NCBI GenBank assembly: GCA_039184055.1
Contig: JBCDBH010000108.1
Span: 1 to 16,222, forward strand
DNA length: 16,222 bases
Direction: 5' to 3'
Origin: JBCDBH01 sp039184055
GTDB lineage: Bacteria; Acidobacteriota; Thermoanaerobaculia; Multivoradales; J023
The position numbers and the translations under genes are program-made. Within the stretch, counting starts at the first letter, position 1. Every line of letters starts with the position of its first letter. Positions 1 to 7,249 of the stretch are shown here, in pieces. The notes below the pieces were generated by a model. It did not search any database and had not been told where the DNA came from. It saw only the letters and a program-made list of their open reading frames with translations.

Positions 1-75
1 CGCCTCTTCGACCGCTTGATCGATACCGAAGGTCCAGTGCTACCCTGGAGCCAACCCGAGGAGACCCGACCATGA
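1..75 (+). CDS. 3' end of an unidentified upstream gene (partial)
   Basis: Frame 1 is open from the window edge and ends in TGA at 73-75. That stop overlaps the ATG of the following lipoprotein gene (72-74) as an ATGA junction, the usual sign of translational coupling inside an operon. The visible peptide ends ...PWSQPEETRP, and 24 residues are too few to recognise a family. The short length means the open frame could be chance. The exact ATGA junction and the presence of the next gene's Shine-Dalgarno inside this frame are the reasons to call it. Confidence 0.5.
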   Translation, partial: RLFDRLIDTEGPVLPWSQPEETRP

Positions 76-542
76 GATTCAACTTCGCACTGCTACTCCT
101 TGCCGTCTTGCTGACCAGCGTCGCCTGCCGCCAGACCGACGACGACACACCGCCACCACCACCGGTCCTGGAGACCGAAGAGGTCGGGGCGCCCGATGCC
201 ATCGATCCCGATCAAGATCCTCGCGCCACGGCACGCCGGTCCAGCGGGCCTCAGCTCCGAGGCGTGTTACCGAGCGACTTTCCGCAGGATCTTCCGGTCG
301 CCCTACCCGCGAGCATCGTCGATCTGTCCGGTGACGCCGAAGGTGAGCGGCTGGTCAGCTTCGCCGCGTTCGGCGTGTCGCAATCGTCCTTGCGCAACGA
401 CCTTCTGGCGCGACTGGCGGGAGCGGGATGGCAAATCGACGAAAGCGCGAGTGGCTCATGGCAGCTGAGCAAAGACGGCCGACGCGCCACCTTGCGGATC
501 GACAAAGACGGCCCGACGGCCCAATTCCACTATCAGTACTAG
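72..542 (+). CDS. Small predicted lipoprotein of unknown function
   Basis: This 156-residue protein opens with a classic export signal: a short basic start (MRF), a hydrophobic run of about 13 residues, then SVAC with Cys19 as the probable lipidated residue. The lipobox is slightly atypical because Ser stands at -3. After Cys19 comes an acidic, proline-rich flexible linker (residues 20-65). A compact C-terminal domain (about 70-156) follows, with alternating strands and a helix around SSLRNDLLARLAGAGW, like small periplasmic lipoprotein domains. The start is supported by GAGGAG about 9 nt upstream and by the signal peptide, although the frame stays open further upstream. It follows the partial gene by an ATGA overlap. 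Its stop overlaps the convergent RDD gene by 4 bp. Function is unknown; lipoprotein status is inferred from the signal. Confidence 0.8.
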   Translation: MRFNFALLLLAVLLTSVACRQTDDDTPPPPPVLETEEVGAPDAIDPDQDPRATARRSSGPQLRGVLPSDFPQDLPVALPASIVDLSGDAEGERLVSFAAFGVSQSSLRNDLLARLAGAGWQIDESASGSWQLSKDGRRATLRIDKDGPTAQFHYQY

Positions 543-1180
543 TGACGAATGGTTTTGGTTTCGCTCAGCCGATCGCTGAGCGAACGCCCCGTCGCGGCGA
601 TCAAGATCGGCAAACCGGCGAACACCACGGTGAGCAGCGCACCTACCCAGCGCAGAATCGTCTGTTCGAAGGTAAGCGGCTCGTCGTCGTGATTGCGTGC
701 CTGATGAGCACGAATCGCCATGCCGGGCGTTTGCCCCCAGAACGCCAGCGGCACGGTCCAATACACGAACGAAAACACCAAGGCGAAAGCGAGGAACGGC
801 GGCCAGATCGACGGTTCGAGCGGCACACCGAGCGACCACGCGGCGGCGAGCGCCAAACCGACCGCGATCAGATGCACCGAGAAGTCGATCGCGCCCGCGA
901 TCAGACGATCCACCACCGGGGCCGAACGCTCGGTATCGTCGAGCCCAGCGGGAATCGCCACGCGTAGCGGGATCTGTTGCGACGTGTTGCGCCGCCGCGG
1001 CGGGTTGGCGAGCTCGTCGAAGGGATTGGGCGGTATCTCGTCGAGCTCGTCGACAAAACCATCGGCACGGGGCGGCACGTCCTCCACGTCCCGCCCCATG
1101 GGAAGGTCTTCCGCGTCGAACAAGATTTCCTGATGCTCGGGAGCCTTTTGCCGCTTGCTCCCCCGTCTGCGTTTCGCCAT
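539..1180 (-). CDS. RDD-family integral membrane protein
   Basis: The 213-residue protein has a basic start (MAKRRRGSKR), an acidic proline-containing cytoplasmic segment (residues 20-60), then an RDD domain. Visible RDD features are Arg92 and Asp99 in DRLIAGAIDF at the start of the first membrane helix (93-116), a second helix (about 129-147), the family motif GQTPGMAIRAHQ (149-160), a third helix (about 176-196) and a final Asp in LSDRL. RDD proteins are poorly characterised; some members have been linked to ion transport, so no substrate is claimed. The ATG overlaps the stop of the TPR gene by one base (TGATG), so the pair is probably translationally coupled and co-transcribed. The acidic N-terminus echoes the acidic/proline stretches of the TPR partner. 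Confidence 0.87.
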   Translation of the reverse strand: MAKRRRGSKRQKAPEHQEILFDAEDLPMGRDVEDVPPRADGFVDELDEIPPNPFDELANPPRRRNTSQQIPLRVAIPAGLDDTERSAPVVDRLIAGAIDFSVHLIAVGLALAAAWSLGVPLEPSIWPPFLAFALVFSFVYWTVPLAFWGQTPGMAIRAHQARNHDDEPLTFEQTILRWVGALLTVVFAGLPILIAATGRSLSDRLSETKTIRH

Positions 1181-3297
1181 CAGCGCGATGGCGGCAGGTA
1201 TTTCACGAAGATCCGGTAGAGCAAATCCTGTGGCCGCTTTTCGTAGGTCTGAGAGAAGAGCAACAAACGCTGGAAATCACGATTGTCGGCGTCGATGGTG
1301 ACCGCGTCTTCCAATTTCTCGGCGGCCATTTGCGGATTGCCGCGCTGGAGATCGCGTAACACCAGCGAGTAATACGAATCGGTCATCAGCAAACGGACGT
1401 CGGGGTTGTCGGCCTCGGAATCGAGTCGACGCCAAAGATCGGGCAAGATCGTCTCGTATTCACCCTGCTCGAAGAGATCGAGCTCTTTTTCGAGCGGACG
1501 TAACGCGACGTCGATTTCGGCCTGCAGACCGCGCTCCCGCTCGTCGAGAGCATCGATCTGCGCGGCACGGTCGAGATAGCGGCGGGCGCGGATCATCTGC
1601 CGCGACGACATGGCTTGCTCGGTCCCCACGACCAAGAGAGCGCGGCGTTCGATCAAAGCCGGATCGAGACCCGCTTCCTCGACCGACGCTTCGAGCTCGG
1701 CCCGCCAGGTGGCGATGTACTCCTGCGCCTCGTCGTAGCTCGGATCCTCCAGCGGCACCTCGGTAAGCAGATCGATCGCCTTTTCGACATCACCGCTTTC
1801 GTGCATGCGGACCGCTTTCTTGACCGCCAACGCGCTCTGCGAGACCGCGGGCCCGGCCGGGACTGGCGAGTCCTCGGCGTTGGGGAACATCTTGCCCCAC
1901 TGACTGACCAACAGGATGATGCCGCCGATCACCACGATCGCCGCGATCGCCGCGAGACCCACGATCTTCTTGTCGGTCTTGCGCACCACGACGACGCGAT
2001 CACGCTCGACCGCGGCCTCGAGCGTGCCACGCTCGGAGTCGCCGATCAGCTCGGGAACATCGGGAAGATCGTCACCATCGTCATCACCGCGATCCCGCAC
2101 GATCGCCGGTACTTCGCCCGCCTCGAGCTGTTCGAGATACTCGCGCGCGGTGGTGTGACCGGGCTGCAGCTGAAGAACCCGGGCAAAAGACTCGCGAGCC
2201 GCATCGAGCTCGTTGCGTTCGACCTGGTCGAGGCCTTTGTGGAAAATCTCTTCGGCCTCGCGCTCGAGCTCGGCTTTGCGATTACGTGCCTCTTCGACCC
2301 GGCGCGACGCCTCCTCGTTGTCGATGTCGATGAGGAAAATTCGCGACCAGATATCGAGCGCGCCCTGGTAATTGCCGCCATCGAACGCCTGCTGACCTTC
2401 GTCGAGCAGCTGTCGGATACGCGCTTCGTCGCTATCCTCGGCCGGAGCGGCGGGAGCGGCCGGCACCACGGGCTCGGCGGCTGGCGGCTCGAACGACAGA
2501 TCGTCGTCGACCTCGATACCACCCAGCATCGGAGACTCGTCGGCGTCGAGATCCGGGAGCGCGGCTTCGGTCGGCGCGATCGGCGCCACCGCATCGATCT
2601 CGGAAGCAAAGACCGCTACGTCGGGATGATCGGCGGCCAGCGACCGCGCGTTGGACAGCAACTTGCGCGCTTCGTCGAGATCGCCCGCCGCCAAGGCGGC
2701 CCGGCCACGACTGATGAACGACTGGACGAATTGATCCGACTCCAGAGCGTCTTTGGCTTTCGTCACCAAAGCCTGTAGGCTCGGGTCCGCTCCGATGGCC
2801 TGTTGCTGCGAACGCGCAATCTGCAGAATCTGCTTGTAATTACGCTTCGCCATCAGATCCTGGAGCACCGCGCCGAGCGCATCACCAGCGGGAGGCGCGG
2901 CGGGTGGTGGAACCGGGGCGGCAGCCGGGGGCGGCGCCATGGCTGGCGGCGCGAGATCGGCGGCCAGCGGCGACTCGTCGAGATCGGGCAAGCTGTCGAG
3001 ATCCGGCAGCTCGTCGAGATCCGGCAACCCTTGATCGAAGGCATCGGCGGGTGACGCGGGTGCCGACTCGAGTTGCGGGACCGCGATATCGTCGAGCCGG
3101 AGCTGACCACCTTGCTGAAGTCGCTCGCGCAAGGTCGTCGCCGGATGAAAGAGTGGATCCATGTCGAGCACGAATTCACATCCCGACATCGCCTCCTCGA
3201 CCCGGCCTTGGGCCGCGAGATCGAGGGTCTGCCGGAACGTGTTGACAATTCGCTCTCTGACGTTGAGCGGAAGCGAAGCGTTGCCTGGATAGGTCAT
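1180..3297 (-). CDS. Membrane-anchored TPR-repeat protein
   Basis: I start this 705-residue protein at the ATG at 3295-3297, where a GGAGAG lies about 13 nt upstream. The frame extends to 3420, but the extra 41 residues look non-coding. Domains in order: a TPR-like helical pair (10-60) with GRVEEAMSGCEFVLDMDP; an acidic tandem repeat of LPDLD units (91-107); a Pro/Ala linker (110-140); further TPR-like helices (about 145-230 and 290-390), including GNYQGALDIWSRIFLIDIDN and NELDAARESFARVLQLQPGH; one transmembrane helix (445-465); and a second TPR-type helical region to the end. With basic residues (RKTDKK) just before the helix, the N-terminal part should be cytoplasmic and the C-terminal TPRs outside. 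It is probably a scaffold spanning the inner membrane, co-expressed with the RDD protein. The specific role is unknown. Confidence 0.85.
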   Translation of the reverse strand: MTYPGNASLPLNVRERIVNTFRQTLDLAAQGRVEEAMSGCEFVLDMDPLFHPATTLRERLQQGGQLRLDDIAVPQLESAPASPADAFDQGLPDLDELPDLDSLPDLDESPLAADLAPPAMAPPPAAAPVPPPAAPPAGDALGAVLQDLMAKRNYKQILQIARSQQQAIGADPSLQALVTKAKDALESDQFVQSFISRGRAALAAGDLDEARKLLSNARSLAADHPDVAVFASEIDAVAPIAPTEAALPDLDADESPMLGGIEVDDDLSFEPPAAEPVVPAAPAAPAEDSDEARIRQLLDEGQQAFDGGNYQGALDIWSRIFLIDIDNEEASRRVEEARNRKAELEREAEEIFHKGLDQVERNELDAARESFARVLQLQPGHTTAREYLEQLEAGEVPAIVRDRGDDDGDDLPDVPELIGDSERGTLEAAVERDRVVVVRKTDKKIVGLAAIAAIVVIGGIILLVSQWGKMFPNAEDSPVPAGPAVSQSALAVKKAVRMHESGDVEKAIDLLTEVPLEDPSYDEAQEYIATWRAELEASVEEAGLDPALIERRALLVVGTEQAMSSRQMIRARRYLDRAAQIDALDERERGLQAEIDVALRPLEKELDLFEQGEYETILPDLWRRLDSEADNPDVRLLMTDSYYSLVLRDLQRGNPQMAAEKLEDAVTIDADNRDFQRLLLFSQTYEKRPQDLLYRIFVKYLPPSR
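2977..3030 (-). repeat. Three tandem 18-bp units encoding LPDLD(E/S)
   Basis: Three consecutive 18-bp units (2977-2994, 2995-3012, 3013-3030) share the core GTCGAGATC(C/G)GGCAA/G on the plus strand. They encode LPDLDE-LPDLDS-LPDLDE in the TPR protein. A degenerate further copy (LPDLDADES) occurs about 150 residues downstream in the protein. Such in-frame units can expand or contract by slippage. Confidence 0.85.
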
Positions 3298-3410
3298 GAC
3301 GGAGCGAGACTCTCCGAGTCGTGGAGCTGCCGAGGTCGCGGGGCCGACGACCGGAAAGGCCGAAGGAGGCGCGTAACGCGCGGCCAAAAACACCCGCGGA
3401 ATTCTTTGGC

Positions 3411-3439
3411 ATCGTAGCAAAGGCTCGGCGAGGCGACAA
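3411..3439 (-). promoter_or_regulatory. Candidate sigma70-type promoter for the TPR-RDD operon
   Basis: Reading on the minus strand, a -35 box TTGTCG (3434-3439) and a -10 box TACGAT (3411-3416) are separated by exactly 17 bp. Each box matches 4 of 6 consensus bases. The predicted start would leave a leader of about 105 nt before the ATG at 3297. The spacing and location between divergent genes support it; the boxes alone are weak evidence. Confidence 0.38.
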
Positions 3440-3443
3440 ATCT

Positions 3444-3469
3444 TCGACGGTGCGACGAATCACCGTCGA
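3444..3469. promoter_or_regulatory. Perfect 9-bp inverted repeat, candidate operator or leader hairpin
   Basis: TCGACGGTG (3444-3452) and CACCGTCGA (3461-3469) are perfect reverse complements separated by 8 bases. The repeat lies 19 bp before the formiminotransferase ATG and just upstream of the divergent promoter candidate. It could bind a dimeric regulator for both directions or form a hairpin in the leader of the plus-strand gene. No T-tract follows, so an intrinsic terminator is unlikely. Confidence 0.4.
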
Positions 3470-3488
3470 GACATCATAGAGACAGCGT

Positions 3489-4403
3489 ATGCAACCGCTC
3501 ATCGAATGTATTCCGAACATCAGCGAAGGCCGACGCCAAGCGTTGGTCGCCCATCTCGCGTCGACCGCGGCGCGCGCTGGAGCGGCCCTGCTCGACCGCT
3601 CGTCCGACGCGGATCACCATCGCACCGTGCTCACCCTGGCGGCGCCCGTGAAGGTCATGGTCGGCGCCGTCGAAGCGCTCGCCGAGGCGGTGTTCACCAA
3701 CGTCGATCTGCGCCGCCACCGCGGCGTGCATCCACGGCTCGGCGCTCTCGATGTCGTGGCCTTCGCACCCTTGGCCGGCGCCGAGATGAGTGATGCGGTG
3801 GAGGCGGCGCGGCTGACCGCCGAGCGCCTGGGCGAGCGCTTCGAGCTGCCGGTGTGTCTCTACGGCGCCGCGCTCGAACGCCCCGAGCTCGCCGCGCTAC
3901 GACGTGGCGGCCCGAAGGCATTCGCCGAGCGGCTCAAGACCCGTGAGCTCGTCCCCGACGCCGGACCCCCACGCTGGGATCCACGTCGGGGCACCACCGC
4001 GGTCGGCGCGCGCTTTTATCTGGTCGCCTTCAACGTCGTGCTGAAATCCAAGAATCTCGACGTCGCGCGTGACATCGCCCGCGCCATCCGCGCCTCCGCC
4101 GAGGACGGCCTGCCCGCGGTGCGCGCCCTCGGATTGCCGCTCAACAGTCGGCGATGCGTACAGGTGAGCATGAATATCCTCGACTATCGCCAGACGTCGC
4201 TCCACGCCGCGTTCCGACGCGTACGTGATGAAGCGGCGAAGCTCGGTGTCGAAGTCGAAGGCAGCGAAATCGTCGGTTTGGCGCCACGCGCCGCGCTCAC
4301 CGGCGGCCCGCTCGCCGAACTCTCGTTGCTGCACCAGGCGGCGCCACGCGTGCTGGAAAGTCGCCTTTCGGCGTTGGGATTGCCAGCCGAGCTGGTGACC
4401 TAA
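3489..4403 (+). CDS. ftcD: Glutamate formiminotransferase (single domain)
   Basis: This 304-residue cytoplasmic enzyme matches the formiminotransferase half of FTCD. That domain moves the formimino group from N-formiminoglutamate to tetrahydrofolate in histidine breakdown. Visible signatures are ECIPNISEGR (6-15), DADHHRTVLT (40-49), HRGVHPRLGALDVVAF (77-92) and TTAVGARFYLVAFNV (169-183). His81 in GVHPRLGALD is in the position expected for the catalytic His of the mammalian enzyme. The N- and C-terminal formiminotransferase subdomains are both present and the cyclodeaminase domain is absent, the common bacterial form. No other histidine-degradation gene lies in the window. The ribosome-binding site is weak (GAGA about 9 nt upstream). 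The gene converges on mpl with a 4-bp stop overlap. One family variation is His where Asn is usual in DHNR. Confidence 0.92.
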   Translation: MQPLIECIPNISEGRRQALVAHLASTAARAGAALLDRSSDADHHRTVLTLAAPVKVMVGAVEALAEAVFTNVDLRRHRGVHPRLGALDVVAFAPLAGAEMSDAVEAARLTAERLGERFELPVCLYGAALERPELAALRRGGPKAFAERLKTRELVPDAGPPRWDPRRGTTAVGARFYLVAFNVVLKSKNLDVARDIARAIRASAEDGLPAVRALGLPLNSRRCVQVSMNILDYRQTSLHAAFRRVRDEAAKLGVEVEGSEIVGLAPRAALTGGPLAELSLLHQAAPRVLESRLSALGLPAELVT

Positions 4404-5860
4404 GACTCCCCGGACTCGCGACCGCCGAGGGCTTCGAGCACCCGCCGTGGCATGCCCTCGAAGCTACCCGACGACATGGTGACCACGACGTCTCCGCCAC
4501 GGGCGTGCGTCAACGCGCGCTCGAGAAGCAGGTCGTTCGACTCGCACGCCTCGGCATTCACCCCCGCCGCAACCAGCGCTCCGACCAATGCCTCGCGATC
4601 GAGCCGCTCGTCATCACTCAGCCGACCGGCGTGAAAAATCGGCGCCATGAGCACCACGTCGGCCCGGGCGAAGGCCTCGCGATAGGCCTCGAAAAAGAAT
4701 GCGCGGCCAGCGGTGAGGCTACGTGGCTCGAACAAGGCGATCCGACGCCTGCCGGGATAGCGATCGGCGAGCGCCGCGAGGGTCACACCCACCGCGGTCG
4801 GATGATGGGCGAAGTCGTCGATCACCGTCACGCCATCGACCTCGCCGAGCACCTCGAGTCGTCGCTTGACGCCTCGAAAGCTCGACAGCGCCGCCGCCAC
4901 GTCGACCGCCGCGTGACCGTCATGACGCGCCACCGCCCACACCGCTAGAGCGTTCTGCACGTTGTGCCGACCCGACACGGGAAGATCGATCGATACCGGC
5001 CCGTCGGCATCGTCGATGACGAAATGGCTGCCAGCGGTATCGGCGCGAATCCCGTCACGGGGACATACCTCGTTGTGCGGCTCGAGCCCATAGGTGACGA
5101 CCGGCGCCTTCGCCGCTCCATGCACCAGCTCGACGAGCTCGGGGTGATCGCCACAGGCGACGATCAAGCCGTCCTCGGGCACCAGCTCGACCAGGGAACG
5201 ATACGCCGCGAGCAAGCGCTCGGGCTCGGGATAGAGATCGGCGTGATCCCATTCGACACTGGTGAGGATCAGCGCGTGGGGTCGGTAGTGGAGGAATTTC
5301 GGCCCGCGATCGAAATACGACGCGTTGTACTCGTCCCCCTCGATCACGAAACGCTCTCCCGAGCCGAGACGAAAGCTGTGATCGGCACCGATCGGCACGC
5401 CTCCGATCAGATAACCCGGGTCGGCGCCACAGGCGGTGAGCACCCAGCTCGCACACGCCGTCGTGGTGGTCTTGCCGTGCGTTCCGGCAACCACCAGCGG
5501 CCGGCGACCGGCGAGAAAGAAGCGCCCCAGAGCCTCGGGCATCGACATCCGAGGCAGCTCGCGCTCTTCGGTGGCGCGCGCCTGGGGATTGTGCCGGGGC
5601 ACCGCGTTGCCGACGATCACCAGATCGGGTGGCGGCTCGAGATGCGCCGGTTCGAAACCGACCCGTGGCGTGATGCCGGCATCGGCGAGAAGCGTCGACA
5701 TCGGTGGATAGAGCGGTCCATCGCTGCCCCGCACCCGATGCCCGAGACGGTCGAGAAGACACGCCAGCGGCGCCATACCGGTGCCGCCGATCGCAATCAT
5801 GTGAATGTCGAGAGGAGAGTCGAGACGACCCTCGTACGGTCGCCCGAAAGATGTGCTCAC
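4400..5860 (-). CDS. mpl: UDP-N-acetylmuramate:L-Ala-gamma-D-Glu-meso-DAP ligase
   Basis: This 486-residue Mur-ligase-family enzyme salvages murein tripeptide by ATP-dependent joining to UDP-MurNAc, feeding cytoplasmic peptidoglycan recycling. The three Mur-ligase parts are visible: an N-terminal Rossmann region (IHMIAIGGTGMAPLA, 19-33), the ATP loop GTHGKTTTT (126-134) followed by GDEYNASYFD (175-184) and SVEWDHADLY (201-210), and the C-terminal domain with GRHNVQNALA (297-306), DDFAHHPTAV (348-357) and EPRS (378-381). The DEYxxxxFDxxxKFxHYRP pattern points to Mpl rather than MurC, which it otherwise resembles; MurC is the main alternative. The start is GTG with only a weak AGGG about 12 nt upstream, chosen because family homology begins a few residues later. 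Its presence implies meso-diaminopimelate peptidoglycan. It is the only gene on its strand here, divergent from the DUF1573 gene. Confidence 0.92.
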   Translation of the reverse strand: MSTSFGRPYEGRLDSPLDIHMIAIGGTGMAPLACLLDRLGHRVRGSDGPLYPPMSTLLADAGITPRVGFEPAHLEPPPDLVIVGNAVPRHNPQARATEERELPRMSMPEALGRFFLAGRRPLVVAGTHGKTTTTACASWVLTACGADPGYLIGGVPIGADHSFRLGSGERFVIEGDEYNASYFDRGPKFLHYRPHALILTSVEWDHADLYPEPERLLAAYRSLVELVPEDGLIVACGDHPELVELVHGAAKAPVVTYGLEPHNEVCPRDGIRADTAGSHFVIDDADGPVSIDLPVSGRHNVQNALAVWAVARHDGHAAVDVAAALSSFRGVKRRLEVLGEVDGVTVIDDFAHHPTAVGVTLAALADRYPGRRRIALFEPRSLTAGRAFFFEAYREAFARADVVLMAPIFHAGRLSDDERLDREALVGALVAAGVNAEACESNDLLLERALTHARGGDVVVTMSSGSFEGMPRRVLEALGGRESGES

Positions 5861-5912
5861 GTCGCTGAATGCCCTGTTTTACTCGCGTTTTACGGCGGAT
5901 CGCCGTGGTCCG

Positions 5913-5918
5913 AGTATA
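5913..5918 (-). promoter_or_regulatory. Candidate -10 box for mpl
   Basis: On the minus strand TATACT (5 of 6 matches to TATAAT) sits about 53 bp before the mpl GTG. No convincing -35 box stands 16-18 bp upstream of it, so this is only a partial promoter candidate. A short 6-bp inverted repeat (5892-5906) lies immediately downstream, near the predicted transcript start. Confidence 0.28.
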
Positions 5919-6051
5919 CCCTAGGTGACGGTCGTCGCAGGAAGCGTCGGCCGCTCGGGAAAACGTCATCCATTCTCGCTGGTGCTGCCACCGGCCACGT
6001 CACGTCGGTCTCGTCATCACGACTCAGCCGAGACCTCACAAGGAGCCCATC

Positions 6052-7044
6052 ATGCGATCCGCTTTCCTTTTCACCCTCGCCGCTCTCGTCGCCATGCCGA
6101 TGATGGCCGCTCCGACAGCCACCGTCGTCGAGTCGATCCGCGACTTCGAGGTCGTCGCCAAAGGTGATCATCTCGTCCATTCCTTCGAGATTCGCAACGA
6201 TGGCGACCAGCCGCTCGAGATCACCGACGTGCGCCCAGCCTGTGGCTGCACCGTCACCGAATACGACAAGGTGATCGCTCCGGGTGCCACCGGCAAAGTC
6301 CACGCCGATGTCGACACCGCCACCTTCGACGGCCCGATCGCCAAGTCGATCGCCGTGTTCACCAACGACACCGAGAATCCCAAGCTGCAATTGGTGGTCA
6401 AGGCCACCGTGCAGCCCTACCTGGCGATCGATCCCGGCTACGCGCGCTTCAACTATGTCCAGGGTGAAGCGATGGGCACGATCAACGAGCTGATCTTCGC
6501 GCCCGACTTTCCCGAGCTCGACATCATCGACATCACGAACCCCTTCCCCTTCCTCCTCGTCGAGCATCGCCCGGCCACCACCGAAGAGCGCAACGGCGAC
6601 TACGAAGGCAATCAGTGGGTCGTCTCGGTGACCATCAACGAGGACGCTCCGGTCGGCTCGCTCGGCGACTACATCAAAGTGGCCACCAACCACCCGAAAC
6701 AGCAAGTGGCGATGTTCCCGGTGTCCGGCTTCGTCCGCCCGCGCCAGCACATCACCCCGAACGAGCTCAACCTGGGTAGCGTCGAGAGCGCCAACCTCCC
6801 CGTGCAGCGTCTGCTCCACGTCCAGAGCTTCGCCGTCCTGCCGATCGAGGTGAAGTCGATCGAGACCGGCCACGAGGCGCTGACCACCACGCTCAAGACC
6901 GTGCAGGAAGGTCACCGTTTCAACCTCGAGGTCGAAATCGGCCCTGGCATGCCCAAGGGTCCGGTGAACGGCGTCATCAAGATTCACACCACCGATGCGC
7001 AGAACCCGGTGATCGAAGTGCCGCTACGCGGCAGCATTCTGTAA
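6052..7044 (+). CDS. Exported DUF1573 (Ig-like) protein
   Basis: This 330-residue protein has a clear signal peptide (MRSAFLFTLAALVAMPMMAA, cleavage near residue 20). It continues with three Ig-like beta-sandwich segments. The first (about 25-125) is DUF1573: HSFEIRNDGDQPLEITDVRP leading to the family's CGCT motif (Cys64 and Cys66), then a strand pattern ending near LVVKATV. Segments at about 126-230 and 231-330 share the fold, with the typical IKIHTTDAQNPVIEVPLRG ending. DUF1573 proteins are envelope proteins of unknown biochemical role; the paired cysteines could be redox-active or bind metal, which is inference. An AGGAG sits about 8 nt before the ATG. The gene is monocistronic by appearance, with an intrinsic terminator about 37 bp after the stop. 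Confidence 0.87.
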   Translation: MRSAFLFTLAALVAMPMMAAPTATVVESIRDFEVVAKGDHLVHSFEIRNDGDQPLEITDVRPACGCTVTEYDKVIAPGATGKVHADVDTATFDGPIAKSIAVFTNDTENPKLQLVVKATVQPYLAIDPGYARFNYVQGEAMGTINELIFAPDFPELDIIDITNPFPFLLVEHRPATTEERNGDYEGNQWVVSVTINEDAPVGSLGDYIKVATNHPKQQVAMFPVSGFVRPRQHITPNELNLGSVESANLPVQRLLHVQSFAVLPIEVKSIETGHEALTTTLKTVQEGHRFNLEVEIGPGMPKGPVNGVIKIHTTDAQNPVIEVPLRGSIL

Positions 7045-7080
7045 GACACGTCCGACAGTCTGACGCTCCTTACTTCTCCA

Positions 7081-7127
7081 GGCCGATCCGCCCCCTCCCT
7101 CGTCAGGCGGATCGGCCCTTTTCGTTT
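7081..7127 (+). terminator. Rho-independent terminator after the DUF1573 gene
   Basis: A perfect 12-bp stem (GGCCGATCCGCC at 7081-7092 pairing with 7106-7117) with a 13-base loop is followed by CTTTTCGTTT. The stem is GC-rich and the T-run is on the plus side only, so it should stop transcription coming from the DUF1573 gene. It insulates citrate synthase, whose promoter begins 4 bp later. Confidence 0.92.
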
Positions 7128-7130
7128 GCC

Positions 7131-7159
7131 TTGCCGCATTGCGGCTGCGCCGTTACAAT
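7131..7159 (+). promoter_or_regulatory. Sigma70-type promoter for citrate synthase, with overlapping palindrome
   Basis: TTGCCG (7131-7136) and TACAAT (7154-7159) are spaced by exactly 17 bp; the -10 matches 5 of 6 consensus bases and the -35 matches 4 of 6. The leader would be about 84 nt. A 13-bp palindrome, GCCGCA-T-TGCGGC (7133-7145), overlaps the -35 box and spacer, where a repressor would block RNA polymerase. Position directly behind a terminator and before a housekeeping gene supports the call. Confidence 0.55.
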
Positions 7160-7249
7160 CCCACCGAGCGGGGCTCTATCGCCCACCGCGCCCGATTCAT
7201 CATTCCCCCATAGCGACGCCGCGCGTCCGCGAGCCAGGAGACGATCCCC

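Noticed and set aside
1615..2778. 387-codon plus-strand open frame across the TPR gene
   Set aside because: The composition is that of an antisense shadow (Arg/Asp/Leu-rich) and no ribosome site is seen. The TPR reading frame has clear repeat periodicity and a membrane helix.
3298..3420. Upstream extension of the TPR protein to an ATG at 3420
   Set aside because: The added 41 residues have no domain or signal features. They would cover the leader downstream of the promoter candidate, and the ATG at 3297 has a ribosome site.
5892..5906. ACGGCG-GAT-CGCCGT inverted repeat considered as a terminator or operator
   Set aside because: The arms are only 6 bp, no T-run follows, and such short GC-rich repeats are expected by chance here.
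4964..6103. 379-codon plus-strand open frame across mpl and the intergenic region
   Set aside because: It conflicts with mpl, which has every Mur-ligase motif, and it would overlap the signal peptide region of the DUF1573 gene.
5890..6987. 365-codon minus-strand open frame across the DUF1573 gene
   Set aside because: It is antisense to a protein with a clear signal peptide, CGCT motif and good ribosome site. No motif or start signal supports the minus frame.
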